From assembly GCA_963740765.1 (NCBI GenBank), contig CAVUFN010000015.1, positions 248,001-312,000 of the forward strand: a stretch of 64,000 nucleotides of DNA. The letters run 5' to 3'. This document shows, in pieces, positions 25,712-35,208 of this stretch (the stretch's first letter is position 1; each line of letters starts with the position of its first letter). Below the pieces are notes generated by a model. The model saw only the letters and a list, made by a program, of their open reading frames with translations. It was not told the origin of the DNA and did not search any database. This stretch comes from DATLGB01 sp963740765. Its GTDB lineage: Bacteria; Actinomycetota; Thermoleophilia; Solirubrobacterales; Solirubrobacteraceae. The translations under genes and the position numbers were made by a program.

Positions 25712-27710
25712 CGCCGCCGTGGTACTCGATCAGCGGCGACTGATCGCCGGGCACCCACATCGAGCTCACCGACCCGGGCTGGTGGAACGTCACCGTGACG
25801 CTGCGCCGCGACAGGCGGCTGTCGGCGACGACCGGATCGACGGCGTGCCAGGAGTCGTCGGAGCGCACGATAACGGCGGAATTGCCCACCACGGGCAGGA
25901 TTCGGGTGACGACGTCGGCCGGGTCGCGGCTGCGCAGGATGGACAGGCAGCCGCCGTCCTGTTCCGCCCATGTGCGGTTGAAGTACAGGACGTGGGTGAC
26001 GAGCTTCTCGGGCAGGTCCTTGTGCGGGCCGAGCTCGGATCCCGGCCCGTAGTGCATGACGTTGACCTCGAGCAGCGCGTCGGAGAGGTCGCGCTCGATC
26101 AGCAGCGACATCGCCTCCCGGTACCCCGGCGCGAGGAGGTCCCCGGCAAGCTTGCGCCACGCACCGCTGAGCCGCTCGGGATGCTCAGGGCTCGTGCCGC
26201 CCATGCCGATCAGCGACCGCCCGTGGTAGGCGTAGTCCTTCTCCCCGCCGCGGGACTCGATGCGCTTGAAGCGGTCATGGGGATAGGTCTCGGCGAGCTC
26301 GGCGGCGGCCGCGGGTGTGAACAGGGCGTCGATCATCGCCCACCGGTACGGGTCGGTCTCGAGCTTCCCGATCCGGAGCGGCCGCAGCTCGAGCACGCCG
26401 CGCCGGAGCCGCGGCGGGAGCCGGGGCGTCCGCCGCTTCGGCTCGCGTGCCGCCAGCTCGGAGCGGGCGAGCCGCAGCAGGCGTTCGACCTCGTGCGTGC
26501 GGGCGCGCTGGGCCTGGACCTCCCCGTGCAGCCACGCGACCTCGCCGTTGGTGTCGGCGGCGGGGACCGGCGGTGGCGGTGCGGCGGTCTCGAGCCAGGT
26601 CGGGAGCGCTTGCCACATCCGGTTCAGCGCGGGGACGGTGACGGCGCCGGCGCGGAGCGCCTCGGCGATGCGGTCCCAGTGCGCGTCCAGCTGGTTGACG
26701 CGCCGCTCGACCTCGGGCTGCACCTCGGTGCGCCCGAGCCGGTCGAGGAACGTGGCGGGGTCGTCGTCGCCCTGCGGCGCCGGGTACACCGCGTCCAGCC
26801 CCTCGAGCGCCGAGAACTTGCCCACCGAGAGGTCGGCGGGCGTGAAGACCGGCACGCCCGCGCACAGCGCGGTGATGGCGAGGTGGTAGCTGTGGCCGAT
26901 CACGGCCTCCGCTCCCGCGACCAGCCGCGCGATGGTCAGCGGGTCCGACCACGGCGCCGCGATCGCGTCCGGGACGACGGCGTTGAGGGGGTCCGTGCGT
27001 TCGCCCAGCACCGGGCTGACGGGCAGCAGGACGGGCTGCCACTCGCCGAGGGCCGCCGCGTGATCGGCCCACCACTGGCAGAACGGCTGCTCGCTGACGG
27101 CGGCCTGGACGACGACGTAGGGGCCCTCGGGCCGGATGGTCGCGGCGCCCGGCTCCTCGGCGAGCAGGCGCTCGAGCCCGAAGGCCGTGTCGGGCACGAC
27201 GCTGATGTCGACCGGCGCGACCTCGGCCAGCGCGGCCGCCGAAGGCTCGTCGCGCACGGACACGTAGCCACTGCCGACGAGGAGCTGGCGCAGCAGCGGC
27301 ACGGCCCAGGCCGGGATCTCGTTGACGTGCAGGCCGGGCGCGTTGAGGGCAACCGGCACGCCGTGCTGCTGCGCCATCAGGCCCGGCGTGAGCCAGTTGC
27401 CGGTCGGATGGTGGATGTGCTCGGTCGGCGGCCCGTAGCCCGGGGCCACGTCCTTGTCGAAGCGGATCAGGAACCCGCCTCCGATGAGCAGGCCGTCGAG
27501 GTCCTGGACGAGCTCGGGGAGCCGCACCACGGAGTCGACCGCGTACGGCCACTGCGGCGGTGACTTGGCGTGGTAGGAGAACGGCCGCAGGTCGACATCG
27601 CCGAAGCGCCGCCGCAGCTCGCGCTCGGCGAGGATCGGGAAGAGCAGGTCGCCGTAGTTCTCCAGGTCGAACGTCCCGACGATGGCGATGCGTGGCGACC
27701 GTTCTGTCAC
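25698..27710 (-). CDS. polysaccharide pyruvyltransferase fused to a 2-oxoglutarate/Fe(II) oxygenase
   Basis: The 670-residue product has an N-terminal polysaccharide pyruvyltransferase domain (about 5-330; NYGDLLFPILAERELRRRFG, then LLIGGGFLIRFD, and a GHSYHLAITALCAGVPV donor region). A coiled coil follows (about 390-430, GEVAWLHGEVQAQRARTHE). The C-terminal domain (about 450-665) is a dioxygenase with Fe ligands in HKDLPEKL (His-x-Asp) and SWHAVD (distal His), and an Arg near SRRSVTVTFH for 2-oxoglutarate. Pyruvyltransferases make ketal-pyruvate on ManNAc or other hexoses, which fits the neighbouring epimerase. The GTG overlaps the cupin stop by one base. I have not seen this fusion named. 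Confidence 0.85.
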   Translation of the reverse strand: MTERSPRIAIVGTFDLENYGDLLFPILAERELRRRFGDVDLRPFSYHAKSPPQWPYAVDSVVRLPELVQDLDGLLIGGGFLIRFDKDVAPGYGPPTEHIHHPTGNWLTPGLMAQQHGVPVALNAPGLHVNEIPAWAVPLLRQLLVGSGYVSVRDEPSAAALAEVAPVDISVVPDTAFGLERLLAEEPGAATIRPEGPYVVVQAAVSEQPFCQWWADHAAALGEWQPVLLPVSPVLGERTDPLNAVVPDAIAAPWSDPLTIARLVAGAEAVIGHSYHLAITALCAGVPVFTPADLSVGKFSALEGLDAVYPAPQGDDDPATFLDRLGRTEVQPEVERRVNQLDAHWDRIAEALRAGAVTVPALNRMWQALPTWLETAAPPPPVPAADTNGEVAWLHGEVQAQRARTHEVERLLRLARSELAAREPKRRTPRLPPRLRRGVLELRPLRIGKLETDPYRWAMIDALFTPAAAAELAETYPHDRFKRIESRGGEKDYAYHGRSLIGMGGTSPEHPERLSGAWRKLAGDLLAPGYREAMSLLIERDLSDALLEVNVMHYGPGSELGPHKDLPEKLVTHVLYFNRTWAEQDGGCLSILRSRDPADVVTRILPVVGNSAVIVRSDDSWHAVDPVVADSRLSRRSVTVTFHQPGSVSSMWVPGDQSPLIEYHGGDGTG

Positions 27711-28051
27711 TAGGCGGGTTCTCCGCCCAGGAACGTCTGGGTCAGGGTGTCCGCCTCGTGGACGGAGACGACCAGCAGCGGGACCTCGCCGATGTTGCGG
27801 AAGCCGTGCGGGGTCCGCGGCGGCACCACGATCATCTGCTCGGCGACTAGCTCCTCGACGGCGTCCCCGGCCGTCCAGCGGCCGTGGCCCTCCAGCAGCA
27901 GGAACGTCTCCGTGTACGGGTGGACGTGCAGCTCGACGGATCCGCCCGGGCGGGTGCGCGTGATGAACATCGAGATGCCGGCACCGGCGCGCGCACCTTC
28001 GAACAGCCAGGCCGTCGGGCTGAACTGCAGGTCGGAGAAGTCGATCTTCAC
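27710..28051 (-). CDS. small cupin-domain protein
   Basis: The 113-residue single cupin barrel has motif 1 (SVELHVHPYTETFLLLEG, giving His-x-His and Glu) and motif 2 (VVPPRTPHGFRN, giving the last metal His). The GTG start shares GTGA with the MBL gene upstream, and its stop overlaps the next GTG by a base. In glycan clusters such cupins are often sugar-nucleotide isomerases or epimerases, but this one is too small to assign. Confidence 0.85.
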   Translation of the reverse strand: MKIDFSDLQFSPTAWLFEGARAGAGISMFITRTRPGGSVELHVHPYTETFLLLEGHGRWTAGDAVEELVAEQMIVVPPRTPHGFRNIGEVPLLVVSVHEADTLTQTFLGGEPA

Positions 28052-28788
28052 AGGCGCAGCGCCTCCCCGTCCTCGGGGGCGAGGACGCCGTCGATCGCCC
28101 GTAGCTGCGCGCGGGTGAGCGGGCAGTGGTTGATCGCCTCGAGGTGCACGGCCACGCAGGTGGTCGCGGGCGCGCACGCGCGCACGGCGCGGACGTCGTC
28201 GAGGTCCATGACGATCCGCTCGGAGTCCACGAAGGCCGCGCCGCCCGCGTTGACGACGACGACATCGGGGGCATGTACCGCCAGCACCTCCTCGACGCCG
28301 GTGAACCAGACCGTGTCCGAGGCGATGTACAGCGTCTCCCCGCCGCCGGCGAGGACGTAGCCCGACACGGGGCCGAGTGCCGCGGCGACGTCGCCGAAGC
28401 CGTGCTGGGCGTCGACGCGAGTGACGCGCACGCCGCCGATCTCGGTTGCGTCGGCGATCGGGGTCAGGTCCGTCACGCCCTGCTCACGCAGCCGCTCGGC
28501 GTCCTCGGGCTGGCAGTACACGGGCAGCCGGTCGCCGATCGCCGCGGCGGCCGCCGCATCGAAGTGATCGGCGTGCAGGTGGGTCACGAGCACGGCGTCG
28601 ACGTCTTCGAGCAGCGTCGTCGCGGGCTCGGGCAGATCGACGAGCGGGTTGCGGCGCTCCGGGACCGTGTTGGCGACGGGCGGGCGCGCGCCGGCGGCGT
28701 CGAACATCGGGTCGACCAGGACCTTCACGTCGCTCATGCGAACGTCTAGGGTCGCGTTTCTGATGAGACGGATCTGCACGCTGGCCAT
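28048..28788 (-). CDS. metallo-beta-lactamase-fold hydrolase (UlaG/RomA-like)
   Basis: The 246-residue product opens with the strand IRLIRNATLDV and KVLVDPMFD, typical of MBL proteins of the L-ascorbate-lactonase-like type, followed by the canonical metal motif THLHADHFD, an ASDTVWF strand and VAVHLEAINHCPL carrying the late His. ATG 28788 is preferred because AGGAG lies 10 nt upstream and the opening strand is conserved; ATG 28737 would delete it. With this start the gene overlaps the divergent gene's first codons. It is the first gene of the overlapping glycan operon. Confidence 0.85.
   Translation of the reverse strand: MASVQIRLIRNATLDVRMSDVKVLVDPMFDAAGARPPVANTVPERRNPLVDLPEPATTLLEDVDAVLVTHLHADHFDAAAAAAIGDRLPVYCQPEDAERLREQGVTDLTPIADATEIGGVRVTRVDAQHGFGDVAAALGPVSGYVLAGGGETLYIASDTVWFTGVEEVLAVHAPDVVVVNAGGAAFVDSERIVMDLDDVRAVRACAPATTCVAVHLEAINHCPLTRAQLRAIDGVLAPEDGEALRL
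28747..28752 (+). promoter_or_regulatory. leaderless-type -10 box (TAGGGT)
   Basis: TAGGGT lies 10 nt before the ATG of the secreted protein gene at 28763. It lies inside the coding region of the divergent MBL gene. Confidence 0.4.
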
Positions 28789-29119
28789 GTCTATCGCACT
28801 CCTGGCCACGTCGGCATCCGCACGCGCCGACCACGCCGCCGTCCCGTACGACCCGGGCTCGGTGACGACGATCGACCTCGCCGTGAGCGACGCCGGGATC
28901 CAGTCGCTCCGAGACGCGCCCAAGACCTACACGGACGCGAACATCGTCATCCAGCGCGCCGGCACGACGCTCGGCCAGTACGCGATCGGCGTCGGCGACG
29001 TCATCCGGCGCAAGCGCCCCCGGCGCGGGGCGTGGCACGTGGCGCGCACCCGGCCCGCCGCCGGCGCCGAGCGCCCCGCCGGAACCCCCGTGGTCGTCAT
29101 AGTGAAGCGCCGCCGATGA
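28763..29119 (+). CDS. small secreted protein, unknown function
   Basis: The 118-residue product has a signal peptide (RRICTLAMSIALLATSASARA) and then a domain with VTTIDLAVSDAGIQSLRDAP and a basic tail ending in VVVIVKRRR. Codon third positions are strongly GC in this frame, so it is probably real. I do not recognise the fold. Its first 26 bases overlap, on the other strand, the start of the MBL gene; the second ATG (28787) would avoid the overlap but would cut the signal peptide short. Confidence 0.6.
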   Translation: MRRICTLAMSIALLATSASARADHAAVPYDPGSVTTIDLAVSDAGIQSLRDAPKTYTDANIVIQRAGTTLGQYAIGVGDVIRRKRPRRGAWHVARTRPAAGAERPAGTPVVVIVKRRR

Positions 29120-29128
29120 GCTCAAGGC

Positions 29129-29578
29129 ATGGGTAGGACCACGATCGAGCGCTTCTACGCCGCCTTCGACCGCAAGGACGGCGACGCCATGGCCGCGTGC
29201 TACGCACCCGGCGTGCGCTTCTCAGACCCGGCGTTCGGCGAGCTCAACGGCGCCGAGGCGGGCGACATGTGGCGGATGCTGACGGGCCGCGCGCAGGACC
29301 TCACGGTCACGCTGGCCGAGCACGACGACTCGAGCGCGCACTGGCTGGCCGACTACACGTTCGCCGCCACCGGCCGCAAGGTGCACAACGACGTGCGGGC
29401 GACGTTCGCCTTCGACGCCGACGGGCTCATCACCGAGCACGTCGATCGCTTCTCGTTCCACGCCTGGTCACGCCAGGCGCTCGGGCCGGCCGGGCTGCTG
29501 CTCGGCTGGACGCCGTTGCTGCGGGCGAAGGTCCGCTCGCAGGCCCGCCAGGGCCTCGCCGAGTTCCGCGCGAGTTGA
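29129..29578 (+). CDS. SnoaL-like / NTF2-fold protein
   Basis: The 149-residue product has the NTF2-like cone: an N-terminal helix (TIERFYAAFDRKDGDAMAAC), the YAPGVRFSDPAFGELNG strand-turn, and a paired sheet ending FDADGLITEHVDRFSFHAWS. Members are polyketide cyclases, isomerases or plain binding proteins. No catalytic Asp/His pair can be assigned. It lies 9 bases after the secreted-protein gene and may be co-transcribed. Confidence 0.82.
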   Translation: MGRTTIERFYAAFDRKDGDAMAACYAPGVRFSDPAFGELNGAEAGDMWRMLTGRAQDLTVTLAEHDDSSAHWLADYTFAATGRKVHNDVRATFAFDADGLITEHVDRFSFHAWSRQALGPAGLLLGWTPLLRAKVRSQARQGLAEFRAS

Positions 29579-29621
29579 GGCTCGACACCCACACCGTCCG
29601 GCGGTCGGGTTTCACACCCGC

Positions 29622-30485
29622 TCATGGGATGAGGACGAGCTTGCCGCGCACGTGGCCGTCCTCGCTGAGGCGGTGGGCTTCGGCGGCGTCCTCGAGCGCG
29701 AAGGTCTGCGCCACCGGCAGCGTGAAGCGACCCTGCTCGTAGAGGCCGGCGACGACGCCCAGCCCGTGCCACGCGGTCGCCTTGGTCGAGAGGCGCGCGC
29801 CGTGGTCGGAGAAGTCGGCGATCGTGACGACCTTGTCGGGGTCTCCGGTCAGCTCGATCAGGTCGGCGACGGCGCCCTTGCCGGCGAGATCGAGGCCCGC
29901 GTCCACCGGGCCCTCGACGTCCTTGATGCCGTCGTGGTCGATCGGCTCCGCGCCGAGCTCGCGCAGGTAGTCGTGGTTGCGGGCGCTGGACGTCCCGATC
30001 ACCCGCGCCCCGCGCGCGACGGCGAGCTGGACCGCGGCGCTGCCGACGCCGCCCGACGCGCCCGCGATCACGACGGTGTCGCCCTCGCCGACGCCGACCT
30101 CGTCGAGCGAGCGGGTCGCCGTCTCGGCGCCCATCACGAAGCCGGCGGCCTGCTCGAGGGACAGGCCGTCGGGCTTGGCAACGAAGTGCTCGACCACCGC
30201 GTACTCGGCGGCCCCGGCCCTGACGGCCCGGCCGAAGACGGCGTCGCCGACGGCGACGTCCTCGACGCCCGCGCCGATCTCGTCGACGATGCCGGCGACG
30301 TCGTCGCCGAGCGTGCGCGGAAGGTCGACGTCGACCATGCCGGAGCGCAGTTTCCAGTCGAACGGGTTGACGGCGACGGCGCGAACGACGACGCGCACCT
30401 GACCGTCACCCGCGTGCGGCTCGGGGATGTCGGCGACGTGCAGGACGTCGGGGTCGCCGGTCTCGGAGAACTGGAGGGCACGCAT
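29622..30485 (-). CDS. NADP-dependent quinone oxidoreductase-like MDR enzyme
   Basis: The 287-residue medium-chain dehydrogenase/reductase has the GroES-like half (VNPFDWKLRSG, LGDDVAGIV) and a Rossmann half with the nucleotide motif IAGASGGVGSAAVQLAVARG. No structural or catalytic zinc ligands are present, so it is of the zinc-independent quinone reductase/enoyl reductase kind. GGAGGG sits just upstream of the ATG. It is slightly shorter than usual (about 310). The substrate is not predictable. Confidence 0.9.
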   Translation of the reverse strand: MRALQFSETGDPDVLHVADIPEPHAGDGQVRVVVRAVAVNPFDWKLRSGMVDVDLPRTLGDDVAGIVDEIGAGVEDVAVGDAVFGRAVRAGAAEYAVVEHFVAKPDGLSLEQAAGFVMGAETATRSLDEVGVGEGDTVVIAGASGGVGSAAVQLAVARGARVIGTSSARNHDYLRELGAEPIDHDGIKDVEGPVDAGLDLAGKGAVADLIELTGDPDKVVTIADFSDHGARLSTKATAWHGLGVVAGLYEQGRFTLPVAQTFALEDAAEAHRLSEDGHVRGKLVLIP

Positions 30486-30503
30486 GCCCTCCTGTCTACC
30501 CGA

Positions 30504-30677
30504 CTACCAGGCCTGGCTGTCGCCGCACTGCGGGCAGCCGACCGAGGTGGAGACGGGCGCGGTGAACGCCGTCCCGCACGCGCAGAGGTACAGCGCGCGG
30601 TCCTCGGGGCCGCCGGCGCGGCGCGCCGACTCGGTCTGAGTGGATTCGTTGGGGCGGGGGAGGGTGGAGGTCGTCAT
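30504..30677 (-). CDS. 57-residue zinc-ribbon-like protein
   Basis: A short frame from ATG 30677 to TAG encodes a 57-residue protein with two cysteine pairs: LYLCACGTAF and GCPQCGD, separated by 13-14 residues, as in a zinc ribbon. The N-terminal half is disordered (Thr/Pro/Arg-rich). Third-position GC is high. It lies just upstream of the MDR gene on the same strand. Function unknown; similar Cys-pair proteins occur elsewhere in this window (38921, 40807, 41040). Confidence 0.6.
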   Translation of the reverse strand: MTTSTLPRPNESTQTESARRAGGPEDRALYLCACGTAFTAPVSTSVGCPQCGDSQAW

Positions 30678-30728
30678 GAGGGATTCGCCCGCCGGAACTC
30701 GTTCGTCGTTGCTCCGGGCGGCGTGTCT

Positions 30729-30744
30729 TGGGGTTACGACCCCA
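30729..30744. repeat. small hairpin with TACG loop upstream of ccmE
   Basis: TGGGGT (30729-30734), TACG, ACCCCA (30739-30744) make a 6-bp stem closed by a UNCG-type tetraloop. It lies between the divergent zinc-ribbon and ccmE genes. No U-run follows, so it may be a leader structure or part of an operator rather than a terminator. Confidence 0.3.
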
Positions 30745-30850
30745 CAACGGCACCAAGGTTTCGGAGATTGACCGGATCCTTAGTTCCTGGACGGATTCGC
30801 CCAGAACCTGGTCACCTGAGCGCGTCTCGACCCTGCGATACTGGTGGGCG

Positions 30851-31258
30851 ATGGATCCGTCCCGCAAGCGCACGATCCGCCTGGTCGTGGCCCTCAGCGC
30901 CGCTGTGTGCCTGGCCACCGCCTTGATCTGGACGTCGTTCAGCGCCTCCTCGGAGTCCAAGACGCCCAGCCAGCTGTTGCGGGCGGCGGCCACGCCGAGC
31001 GAGACCTTCGAGCTGACCGGGAAGGTCGCCGCCGGGACCTGGAAGCACAACGGCACCGTGCACACGTTCCGTGTACGGGACCGCACGGGCAACGCCTCGG
31101 TCCCCGTCCGCTACACGGGTGCCGTCCCCGACCCCTTCCGCGAGGGCCGCGAGATCGTCGTCAAGGTCCGCCGCGAGGGGAGCACCTTCGTCGGCCTGCG
31201 CGACACACTCGTGACCAAGTGCCCGTCGAAGTTCGCCGAGAAGGCGCCCAAGACCTAG
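30851..31258 (+). CDS. ccmE: cytochrome c maturation heme chaperone CcmE (Cys-type)
   Basis: The 135-residue product has a membrane anchor (IRLVVALSAAVCLATALIWT) and the CcmE OB-fold (FELTGKVAAGTW, FRVRDRTGNASVPVRYTGAVPDPFREG). CcmE carries heme covalently on the way to CcmF. In proteobacteria the heme-binding residue is His in H-x-x-x-Tyr; here the equivalent near the C-terminus is TKCPSKF, a Cys-x-x-x-Phe version of the Cys form known from some archaea and sulphate reducers. ATG 30851 follows a GATACT -10-like box by 8 nt. It is followed directly by ccmF. Confidence 0.85.
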   Translation: MDPSRKRTIRLVVALSAAVCLATALIWTSFSASSESKTPSQLLRAAATPSETFELTGKVAAGTWKHNGTVHTFRVRDRTGNASVPVRYTGAVPDPFREGREIVVKVRREGSTFVGLRDTLVTKCPSKFAEKAPKT

Positions 31259-31265
31259 TGGTCGC

Positions 31266-33436
<2,171 letters not shown>

Positions 33437-33440
<4 letters not shown>

Positions 33441-33700
33441 TCAGCGCCCTGATCGTCTTCGCCGTCCTCGCCATCGTGATCGCCCTGGTGGTGTCGCCGT
33501 TGCGCGGGCCTGGGGCGCTGGACCCGGAATCCGAGCGCGAGGCGCTCGAGGCCGCCAAGGAGGCCAAGTACCGGGAGATCCGCGACGCCGAGCTCGACTA
33601 CCGCACCGGCAAGCTCTCCGAGGCCGACTGGCGGGCTTCGGACCGGGGGTTGCGCGCCGAGGCGATCGAGATCCTGGACGCGTTGGAGCGTCTAGAGTGA
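33437..33700 (+). CDS. CcmI-like membrane-anchored coiled-coil protein
   Basis: The 87-residue product has one N-terminal membrane helix (ALIVFAVLAIVIALVVSPL) and a charged helix (KEAKYREIRDAELDYRTGKL) with the L-S-E-A-D pattern of the N-terminal part of CcmI/CycH. The TPR domain of full CcmI is absent. The GTG overlaps the ccmF stop by 4 bases, so it belongs to the cytochrome c maturation operon. Confidence 0.65.
33693..33698 (+). promoter_or_regulatory. leaderless-type -10 box (TAGAGT)
   Basis: TAGAGT lies 9 nt before the secG ATG and partly overlaps the stop codon of the CcmI-like gene, so secG may have its own promoter within the cluster. Confidence 0.45.
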
Positions 33701-33707
33701 GGCGCGC

Positions 33708-33929
33708 ATGTACTCCGTGCTCGCCGTCCTCCAGGTCTTCATCAGCGCTGGTCTGATCCTCCTGATCCTGCTGCATTCGGGCAAGGACTCCGGGATGTCG
33801 GGCGCGTTCGGCGTGGGCGTGGCCGGAGGTCAGTCGGGCGGGTCGCTCATGGAGCGCAACCTGACCCGCTGGACGATCTTCTTCGCCGTCGTGTTCGTGC
33901 TGAACACGCTCGTGCTACTCAAGATCTGA
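33708..33929 (+). CDS. secG: preprotein translocase subunit SecG
   Basis: The 73-residue protein has two membrane helices and the SecG core: LQVFISAGLILLILLHSGKD, a Gly-rich loop (GVAGGQSGGSLMERNLTRWT) and the second helix FFAVVFVLNTLVLL. It is the small accessory subunit of the SecYEG channel. Length is normal. Its last 15 bases overlap the convergent mobA. Confidence 0.92.
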   Translation: MYSVLAVLQVFISAGLILLILLHSGKDSGMSGAFGVGVAGGQSGGSLMERNLTRWTIFFAVVFVLNTLVLLKI

Positions 33930-34409
33930 CGGGCGGTTGAGGCTGCGCAGCTCGGGCCGCGGCCCCGGCAGCCACTCCACGTCGAGGTCCTGCAACGCTC
34001 CGAACAGACTGCCTCCTTGGGGCAGCGCCAGGTCGGTCCGGTAGATCGCCCCGAGCGGCTCGCCCTCGTACGCCACCACGTGCGCGCGGCGCGCGCGCAG
34101 GAGATCCGGGATCACCACATGGGCGAACGGTTGGTCGGTGCCGCAGACGAAGGCTCGGGCCGTTCCCACGACCTTCAGCCCTGCGGCGAGCCCCACCACC
34201 GGACCCCCGTGCGGATAGGGATCCTCGACGGCCTCGACCGGCAGGCTCTGACCCGGCGCTTTGACCACCACCACCGGCCCGCCCGTCGCCGCCTTCACAG
34301 CGTCGTAGACGTGCCGGACGAGCGGGACGCCGTCCCAGTCGATGAGGGCCTTGTCGGTGCCCATGCGGCTCGAGCGGCCGCCCGCGAGGATGACGCCGCC
34401 CAGGGTCAC
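33915..34409 (-). CDS. mobA: molybdenum cofactor guanylyltransferase (MobA-like)
   Basis: The 164-residue nucleotidyltransferase opens with GVILAGGRSSRMGTDKALID, the nucleotide-binding signature of MobA and related NTP transferases, followed by DPYPHGGPVVGLAAGL and FVCGTDQPF (metal Asp). MobA joins GMP to molybdopterin. It is slightly short (about 190 is usual), and some related enzymes act on other cofactors. GTG overlaps the stop of the upstream TldD-like gene (GTGA). Confidence 0.85.
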   Translation of the reverse strand: MTLGGVILAGGRSSRMGTDKALIDWDGVPLVRHVYDAVKAATGGPVVVVKAPGQSLPVEAVEDPYPHGGPVVGLAAGLKVVGTARAFVCGTDQPFAHVVIPDLLRARRAHVVAYEGEPLGAIYRTDLALPQGGSLFGALQDLDVEWLPGPRPELRSLNRPSDLE

Positions 34410-35149
34410 CCGACGGCCTCGATGCCGGCGAGCAGTTGTCTGGCCTCGGTGCTGCGCAGCGTGCCGAGCGCGGGGACGTCCGGCGCTGCCACCGTGTCCG
34501 TCGTCGGGACGAAGCGCAGGTGGTCGGCTCGGGGCGCGAGGGTCAGTGCGCGCGTGGCGTGGCCGGTGCTCTGGCCGGCGGCGCTGTCGGTCACCCCTCG
34601 GACGAAGCGTCCCCGGTCGATGATGGTCACGCGCTGCCTGGCGGTGCCCTCGGCATCGAAGGAATGGGAGTCGGCACCGTCGTCGATGAGCGTGACGGCC
34701 CGGCTCGTTCGCGGCGGTGGCTCCCCGAGTGCGAGCTCGACGCCGAACACCGGCGCGAGCGCGGCCAACAGATCGGCCACCGCCTTCGGCCCCAACACCC
34801 GGCCGTCTTCGAGCCGGACCCATCCAGAGGTCGAACCATTGGAGTTCCCGGCGGGTTCGCGCGTCTCGAAGGTCCGGGTGCCCCATGTGGTTGCGATCGC
34901 CTCGCGGATCGGCCCGCCCCGATCCACCTCGCCCACCGTCGCCGGAGGCAGCGCCCCGACACGCCAGGCGCGCGCCTGTCCCGCCCGCAAACACGCGGTC
35001 TTCGCCAAGCGCTCCAGGTCCTCGATCGACCCCTCGGCGCGACCGCAGCGACCCGCGCGGATCGCCACCACCACCGCATCCCGCTCCGTCAACGCCACGA
35101 GCCCTTCGACGGGCAGCAGCTCGAGTGCGTCGACCGCCACGCGAAGCAT
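34406..35149 (-). CDS. short TldD/PmbA-like protein
   Basis: The 247-residue product matches only the middle and C-terminal part of TldD/PmbA metalloproteins (about 450 residues when complete): LGPKAVADLLAALAPVFG, then HSFDAEGTARQRVTIIDRG and STGHATR, the typical close. No metal-binding HExxxH-type motif is seen. It may be a truncated or divergent relative rather than a working protease. ATG 35149 is chosen because TACGCT (35158-35163) lies 8 nt upstream and the extension beyond is low complexity. It is translated into mobA by a 4-base overlap. Confidence 0.5.
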   Translation of the reverse strand: MLRVAVDALELLPVEGLVALTERDAVVVAIRAGRCGRAEGSIEDLERLAKTACLRAGQARAWRVGALPPATVGEVDRGGPIREAIATTWGTRTFETREPAGNSNGSTSGWVRLEDGRVLGPKAVADLLAALAPVFGVELALGEPPPRTSRAVTLIDDGADSHSFDAEGTARQRVTIIDRGRFVRGVTDSAAGQSTGHATRALTLAPRADHLRFVPTTDTVAAPDVPALGTLRSTEARQLLAGIEAVG

Positions 35150-35208
35150 CGCGGGCCAGCGTAACCCGCCCGACCACCCCGCCCTACCTCCAGCTGACCG
35201 ATGGTCGA

